The position numbers and the translations under genes are program-made. The notes under the pieces were generated by a model. It worked only from the letters and a program-made list of their open reading frames with translations. It did not search any database and was not told the DNA's origin. DNA of 64,000 nt from Euglena gracilis (taxonomy: Eukaryota > Euglenida > Euglenophyceae > Euglenales). The stretch covers positions 186,001-250,000 of the forward strand of contig CP154956.1 of the NCBI GenBank assembly GCA_039621445.1. The letters run 5' to 3'. Positions 58,246 to 64,000 of this stretch are shown here, in pieces. Position 1 is the first letter of the stretch; each line of letters begins with the position of its first letter.

Positions 58246-59051
58246 AGGTGAACCGGGAGCGGGAAAATGAAATGTAATGCTTGGGGAATGGAGTGCCTGA
58301 CAACAACGGTGTGGTGGGGCGAACCGAGTCCACCGACCAGTGGCACAGCCTACTGGATTTTTTGTGTTCGGGGCAGAGGAGAAAGTCTGTGCGAGGCGTG
58401 GGGGATGGGAGGGGAGATAAGATGTGTGGGCACTGCAAAGGGCTGCCTTGGATGTGAAACCATCATCCACCGACCAGTGGCACAGCCTACTGGATTTGAA
58501 GAGTTCAGGGGAGTAAGGCTATGTACAGAGGCAACAGTCTGTGCACGCTGGTGAAGGGACGGAAGGTAAAAGGGGCGAGCTTACCGAGTGCCCGACCGAC
58601 TGGGACTCCCTTTCCCCCACCTACGGTCACCACCCAGCCCCAGGGTTTTTCAATAAAAAGAGCCTCCGGAGGGGTCAGGGCCGGAGGCCCGGCTTTTCGC
58701 CCGCTGTGAGTGGCTGGGTTGGCATACCGGCGTAGGATCCAAAACTTTGAAACTGAATCTGGGTTTTTCTCTCTTCAATCCAAAGAAAATCACAAATAAG
58801 ACCCTTTTGAAGTATGGACTTGGTTCAGAAGGCAAAGCACACACAAGGCAATCTGCACACCTTGGTTGAACACACCTGTGCTTGCAGTGGGTGAGAGTAA
58901 CATACAGAGAATGATTTTGGAATGGAATGCCTTGCTCCTTCATTCTTTTCTTTTGTATTTCCAGACTTGCAACACATTGCTCACCTTCCAATTGACTTCT
59001 GGAGCTTCCTACCCACTGGGTGAGTCCTATCGCGGGGGGAATGTTGAGAAA
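58196..59051 (+). repeat. direct repeat, copy 1 (retroelement 3' part or LTR)
   Basis: Nearly the same sequence recurs at 62992-63564. Similarity starts inside the 2A ORF end and stops at gttgagaaac. About 290 bp (58307-58592) is missing from copy 2, exactly between gagtgcctgac and gagtgcccgac. Contains AATAAA at 58652 and a gcctccgg/ccggaggc hairpin just after it. Confidence 0.85.
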
Positions 59052-59075
59052 CCGGCTGTCGGCGGGCCGACAGCC
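59052..59075 (+). other. perfect 10-bp hairpin at the repeat end
   Basis: cggctgtcgg cggg ccgacagccg directly follows the last shared base of direct-repeat copy 1. Confidence 0.7.
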
Positions 59076-61010
59076 GATACCCCCTGCCTTGCGACGTTAG
59101 TCGGACCAATTTTTGCCCCCCCCCGAACGGAGGAAATTCTTTTTTTTCTAGTTGGGTCGTTGGTGTCTGGGGGCATTTTTTATTTTTTTTGAAGGGCTGT
59201 GGTGACCCCCCCCCCAGCAACTTGATAGTGCTTTTAGGGGCACGTTAAAAATCAGGTGATGACGGGGCCAGCCCCCCCCCCACCTCGGTGGAAGGGACAA
59301 AGAAACGTCCCACAAAAAATGTGGGGGAATTCTTGTACTTTGTTGAGTCCGAACTTGTGTATGCAAAAGGAACATGGAAGCCATAAAATAATAAAAAACA
59401 AAAAAGAAATTGGGCACACTTCCCCCCAGGCCTGTCCCTCACACTGCCTTTATTAAAACGCCCCGTTGGCAGTGTTCAAAAACATTGTATCCGGTGAGGA
59501 AGGAAAGAATCCAAACAATATCATCTGAACGTCGATTTTTTTTGTGAAGAAATGAAATTCTTTGGAATCAGGGACTTGGCTCACAGTGCCCGGCGTAATT
59601 CTTTGATTGGGTAAAAAAAAGGAAGAGCGAAGCATTGCTTTCCAGTGAAGAGAAAATGGATGGCGGAGGAGAGGCGAGAACAAAGGCAGCGAAGGTTGGG
59701 TTAATGGACAGGACTGAGCGTGATGGGGAGAGGGTAAGTGAATAAACAGTGGAGTAGTGTACAATGTGCGGGTGCGGTGGGGTGTGTGGTGTGGGATCAC
59801 GTATTGTTTGCTCCAAAGGAAAAACCAACCGACAATGTGTCTGGAAGTCTTTCTTTCGGGAAACTGGCCCACCAAAAAAAATGAACAAAAAAATCACAGG
59901 GCATCCGTTTGGCCCTCAGCCGCAACACGTGGCTCTCAGAAATGGCCCACACACCTGGGCCTGAACAATGGAGGGTCCAACCCCCCCCCCCCGAGTTCGA
60001 ATATTCCATGAAAATTGCAGTTCTCAAAATCCAAACCGAATCAAAAAACTGAGTCTGCAAATCTGAACTTGGTTTTCTCTTTGGAAAAAAAACAAAAATC
60101 CCAGGTTTTTTTCCCCCAACACAGATGAATCCTCCACAAAAGCAAGGCCTGCAAAAGCCCTCAACAAATCCACCAGGAATTCCAACCTCCAAACCCAAAG
60201 TCAGCCACATAACATCCCACAACTGTGGACTGCACAGACTGCCAAACCGAATCACAATATCCGTGATAACCAACCGATCTGCCACCCCCCGGGCAACACA
60301 GCCGTGAGGGTCGGGGGTTCCCAGCACATTCAAAAATCTTAAAAAATACAATTCTGCTTTCTAAGCCAGAAAATTTCTCACTGCCCCCCCCCCCCCTGCT
60401 CATTCACACGAGGCAATGGGGGTCAAACGACTTGGCAAACTCAAAAATCCCAAAAATTCAAATCCAAGTCTCGCAGCCAAGGCAATTTTTTGCTGCCTCC
60501 CCCCCAACAAGAGGCAAGGGGCATAACCTGGCTGCAGCCTCCAAATCCAAAAAAAGGCTGTCCTAGGCTGTCATGTCCAACCCGAATGAAATCAAACAAC
60601 TCCAAAGGATGGGACTTCGCACTGCCCCCCCCCCCCCGCAAAAGGGCCGGAGGGCAAAACCTCAATTAATTCAACCTGGGCTTCACATTCCCAAACTGAT
60701 TGCAAAAACAAAGTTCAGCTCCACCAAAGCCGAATTAGTTACAGGATCAGGCTTCGCTGAGCCCCCCCACCCCCCCCAAGCACACAGGGTGGCAGGGGTC
60801 CAGAAACTTGGAAATTGCGGGCGCCGAAATCTGCCAGGACTCCAAAAAAATCAGGAAAATTTGAACGCTCATTCCTCAGGCTCGGCTCTCCAAAGAAATT
60901 AATCAACTTGTCACAACAATTACTTCGGTGCACTCAGCCAAATGGACCCCCCCACAAATGATGGGAGAACCCATTTACATTTGTATTCCTCCAAAATTCT
61001 TCACTAGAGG
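59076..61010. other. non-coding, C/A-rich strand-asymmetric DNA
   Basis: From about 59,900 the plus strand is rich in A and C (caaaaatcccaaaaattcaaatcc) with few G or T. 60380-60790 has repeated tgcccccccccccc blocks each followed by AC-rich spacers. No gene. Confidence 0.45.
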
Positions 61011-61015
61011 AAAAA

Positions 61016-61335
61016 TACCATGCCCCCCCCCCCTAGTTAGTCACCACCCCCTATTAGTCACATTTGGGCCCCAGAAAATTTTTTTTCCAAAGGGAAATGT
61101 TTTTCTTTAAAAAAAACACCGAATTTGGCCATCGGAATTTCTTTTGATGGTTGCCATCCATGAAAAGTGCCCTGGAATGCCCAAAAACAACCTTGAAGCC
61201 TCCAAGAATTTGGGCAGGGGGAAAAATTTGGGCAGAAATTGCCTCCCCCCCCGAGTTAGTCACCCCCCCTGTTAGTTACCCTTGGCCAAATTCCCCTCCC
61301 AAGGGGGTGACTAACTGGAGGGGGGGGGCACGGTA
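61016..61335. mobile_element. class-2 TA-bounded foldback (word TTAGTCACC)
   Basis: Left TACCATGCCCCCCCCCCTAG then TTAGTCACC; the right end is the inverse (ggtgactaactgg, G run, cacggta). Internal gttagtcacccc units. Confidence 0.75.
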
Positions 61336-61339
61336 AGCT

Positions 61340-62985
61340 GATTCTTGCACCCAGTCTATTTGGGCAACCCCCCCTCTACGGCGTGGCCACACCGCGTGGG
61401 GAGAGTTGAGTCTGTCCAAGAGCAGGAAAATGAGTCCTGGGCTTCAGCCCTGAATCAAAACCAATTATCAGCCCAGGCTTCGACACACCAAGGCTCAGCA
61501 TTAAACTTCCCAGGGGTAACAATACCACTTCAAGCACCCACCGTGGCGACGAAATTCTGCTTGTGCAGTCCAAATTGCAAAATTCTTGATAAATTCTCCA
61601 CGGTAAAATGCTCCTTGTGTTGTTGAGTTGAAAACCTGCACGAGGGGAAAAAAGAAACAAAAACAGCCAAACACAACAACAAACATCCACTGAAGCTGGA
61701 CCCTATGGCTGCCTCCTCACAACACCCATCACAGATTGTTTTGTCGGTGTGGCCAAACCACAACAAAAAAACCAAGATGCATCATTGTCTATCATATTGC
61801 CGAACACCTCATGGCAATTGGGGAAGGGAGGAAACCCATTACAACAAAAATTAGCATCCCCAGCATCAGGCTGCAACACAACACGCAGCTAAATCAGCGC
61901 TGCTGTTGGAAAATTGTGCAGCCGACCACAGCCAAGCAAACCAACCCAGATGAGATTGAGATTATGGCTCACCATTTGGCCAACACGCCACACAAGACAA
62001 GGAAAAATGAATTTGCCACCACTTTGGGATTCTTTCCAGAAATATTCTGGTGGACTTCTTTTCCCAACAGCCTTGACAATACAACCAAATTTCATGAAAC
62101 GAAATTCTGGCGATTATGCAGCTGAACAGCACCTCAGCTGCCCAATGATGACTCTGAGATTTTCCGGAATTGGGCTCTCAGAAAACGCAACCACCCATAT
62201 GTCCCAGCTGATTTCGTTTCTTGGGGGTTTATACAAGAGATACGGAGCCCACAAATGCTTGGGACCAGCATACAGACACACTGAAATGATGTCCCAGTCT
62301 GTGGATTGAGCACCTGCCACACCTGTAGTGAACTCACCCTGATCAAAGTTAAACTGGGACTGGCAAAACAAAAAAACTTTGGGAACTGTTTGTCTGGCTG
62401 CTTGAGAACAAGGAAAGGGTACTGTGAACCCCAGAGAAAAACTGTGTTTCTCAAAAATGACATGCTTCAAGCATTCGGAGGTTTATCCGAAAAAAATCCA
62501 CAACCAGAAAACGATAAAAAACTTGAGTCAATGGTGAAGAAAACGTAAACTTGACTTTCCCACAGCCAAAACTGTAAAACCATCAACCTGAAAATGAAAA
62601 TTCTGCCAGAAAAATTATCTTCCAGATTGGACTCCACAGTTCGTTCAAAAAGCACAGCCTGATTTGGAAAAAACTGCTGAAAATAAGACACTGACAAAAA
62701 CCACAAACCACAGAAAAAAATCACACAAATCAACAACTGGAACTTAGAGCTTGGCTCACGGCTGACACTCAACCTGGCCCGTTCTCCTACTGCTGGGAAT
62801 TGCAAAAATCTGGGCCGTTTTCGGTGTCCCTTCCCCCCAGAGCCTTGCTCACAGATTGATTCCATTCCATTTGCCAACGCCAGATGATTCACCCACTACG
62901 ATTTACAGCACAAACTGGTGCACAGATTCCAAAGAAACCACAGATTTCAAAAAAATTCTGCTGGGCACAGCCCAGCAGCAAACCT
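61340..62985. other. non-coding, A/C-rich
   Basis: Continues the A/C-rich strand bias up to the second direct repeat. Frames on either strand are short, and I call nothing. Confidence 0.45.
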
Positions 62986-62991
62986 CTGCGT

Positions 62992-63564
62992 ACCATTTCG
63001 GTGGGGGGTTTCGGAAAAAAAGGAAAGAAAGGTAAAAAAGTGTAAAGGTGAACCGGAAGCGGGAAAATGAAATGTAATGCCTGGGGAATGGAGTGCCCGA
63101 CCGACTGGGCCTCCTTCCTCCTTTTCCCCCACCTACGGTCACCACCCAGCCCCAGGGTTGTTCAATAAAAATTGCCTCCGAGGGGTCAGGGCCGGAGGCC
63201 CGGCTTTTCGCCCCCTGTGAGTGGCTGGGTTGGCATACCGGCGTAGGATCCCAAACTTTGAAACTGAATCGTGGTTTTTCTCTCTTGATTCCAAAGAAAA
63301 TCACAAATAAGACCCTTTTGAAGTATGGACTTGGTTTAGAAGGCAAAGCACACACAAGGCAATCTGCACACCTTGGTTGAACACACCTGTGCCTGCAGTG
63401 GGTGAGAGTAACATACAGAGAATGATTTTGGAATGGAATGCCTTGCTCCTTCATTCTTTTCTTTTGTATTTCCAGACTTGCAACATATTGCTCACCTTCC
63501 AATTGACTTCTGGAGATTCCTACCCACTGGGTGAGTCCTATCGCGGGGGGAATGTTGAGAAACA
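62992..63564 (+). repeat. direct repeat, copy 2
   Basis: Matches 58196-59051 with about 95 percent identity by eye over the shared parts, lacks the 290-bp middle, and has AATAAA at 63164. The 4.8-kb spacing and shared right boundary fit either two LTRs or two 3' copies of the same retroelement. Confidence 0.85.
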
Positions 63565-63668
63565 CGCAATTCCTAATCGCCTGATCTGCTACTAACCAAA
63601 TAACCAATATACAATTGCACAGTGCTTCACAAAAAGTGTAGACGCTCAAGCCTGAAGGCAATCCTGAT

Positions 63669-63809
63669 ATGAGTACGACAAACGAAATCAAAGAAATTTT
63701 GAGAGGACTTACCGAGTTGCGTGAAGCCGGCGTGCTGGACGCCAAAGAATACGCCGAGGAGCGAAACAAGGTGGTCGAAGGATACGTGGGGATGAGCAAG
63801 AAGAGGTGA
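63669..63809 (+). CDS. 46-aa SHOCT-like small protein
   Basis: The ATG at 63669 to TGA at 63807-63809 reads MSTTNEIKEILRGLTELREA, then GVLDAKEYAEERNKVVEGYV and GMSKKR. The pattern L-x-x-L-x-E-A-G-V-L-D-x-x-E-Y/F-x-x-x-(K/R) is that of the SHOCT short C-terminal/oligomerisation domain, found in bacteria and widely in other proteins. It has balanced codon use, no homopolymers and good spacing of charged residues. It may be a stand-alone small protein or the last exon of a larger one. A possible upstream acceptor was not seen. Confidence 0.5.
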   Translation: MSTTNEIKEILRGLTELREAGVLDAKEYAEERNKVVEGYVGMSKKR

Positions 63810-63892
63810 CCCGAAGAAGCACCGAACAGGAGCGTGGTTGCGAAGCGACCCAAGGGCCCCTTTGACTCCCCATTCCAGGGGAGTCAAGGGAA

Positions 63893-63971
63893 TACCCCCC
63901 CCCCCTTATTGTCACAACCACCTTCCCACTGGGACCCCAATGGACAATATGGGTGGGACAATATGGGGGTA
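63893..63971. mobile_element. class-2 TA-bounded mini-foldback (word CCTTATTGTC)
   Basis: TACCCCCCCCCCCTTATTGTC-like left end and ggacaatatgggggTA right end, plus one extra ggacaatatgggtgg. Only 79 bp. Confidence 0.65.
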
Positions 63972-64000
63972 CCAAAGGAATTTCATTGGCCGAGCCAAAA

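Overview
The window looks like nuclear DNA of a eukaryote, most likely a protist or alga with a large, repeat-rich genome. It has sparse GC-rich coding islands with high G/C at third codon positions, bounded by ordinary GT...AG splice sites. Between them lie AT-rich non-coding DNA, long G or C homopolymers, microsatellites and many mobile elements. I see no bacterial operons, no rRNA and no convincing tRNA. I cannot name the organism.

Host-like genes appear only as short exons: 928-1917 (terminal exon with a Leu-Gly-Ser-Gly tail and an AATAAA signal), 3217-5673 (a four-exon model with a membrane anchor and a Gly-Trp tetrapeptide repeat), 6073-7230 (a second set of exons with the same repeat), terminal exons at 15505, 20713 and 43830, an internal exon at 22181, a two-exon island at 32788-33291, and two small intact ORFs at 50760 and 63669 (the latter SHOCT-like). 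None has a confident function.

Autonomous-type mobile DNA: on the minus strand at 8.3-13.8 kb lies a retroelement with a reverse transcriptase ORF of Penelope-like type, interrupted by a frame change just after its YIDD box. It is followed by a Gln-rich ORF carrying a GEADHPGP motif. At 57.5-58.2 kb is an ORF with a 2A-like DVHPNPGP motif, and its 3' region recurs nearly identically at 63 kb. At 52.2-53.8 kb an element with inverted arms of about 400 bp encloses a broken tyrosine-recombinase-like fragment.

The main discovery is two swarms of small non-autonomous elements. Class 1 (about 20 members) has CA...TG ends and 8-bp target duplications, many of them perfect, as in hAT transposons. 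Its families have different outermost TIR bases, yet share an inner CTTAAG(G/A)ACC-like block, flanking G/C tracts and an internal GGCGC-loop-GCGCC hairpin followed by GAAAATTTTT. Several are nested inside each other. Class 2 elements are TA-bounded foldbacks built from a short AT-containing word joined to a G/C run; each family has its own word. Several members of both classes abut microsatellites or splice acceptors.
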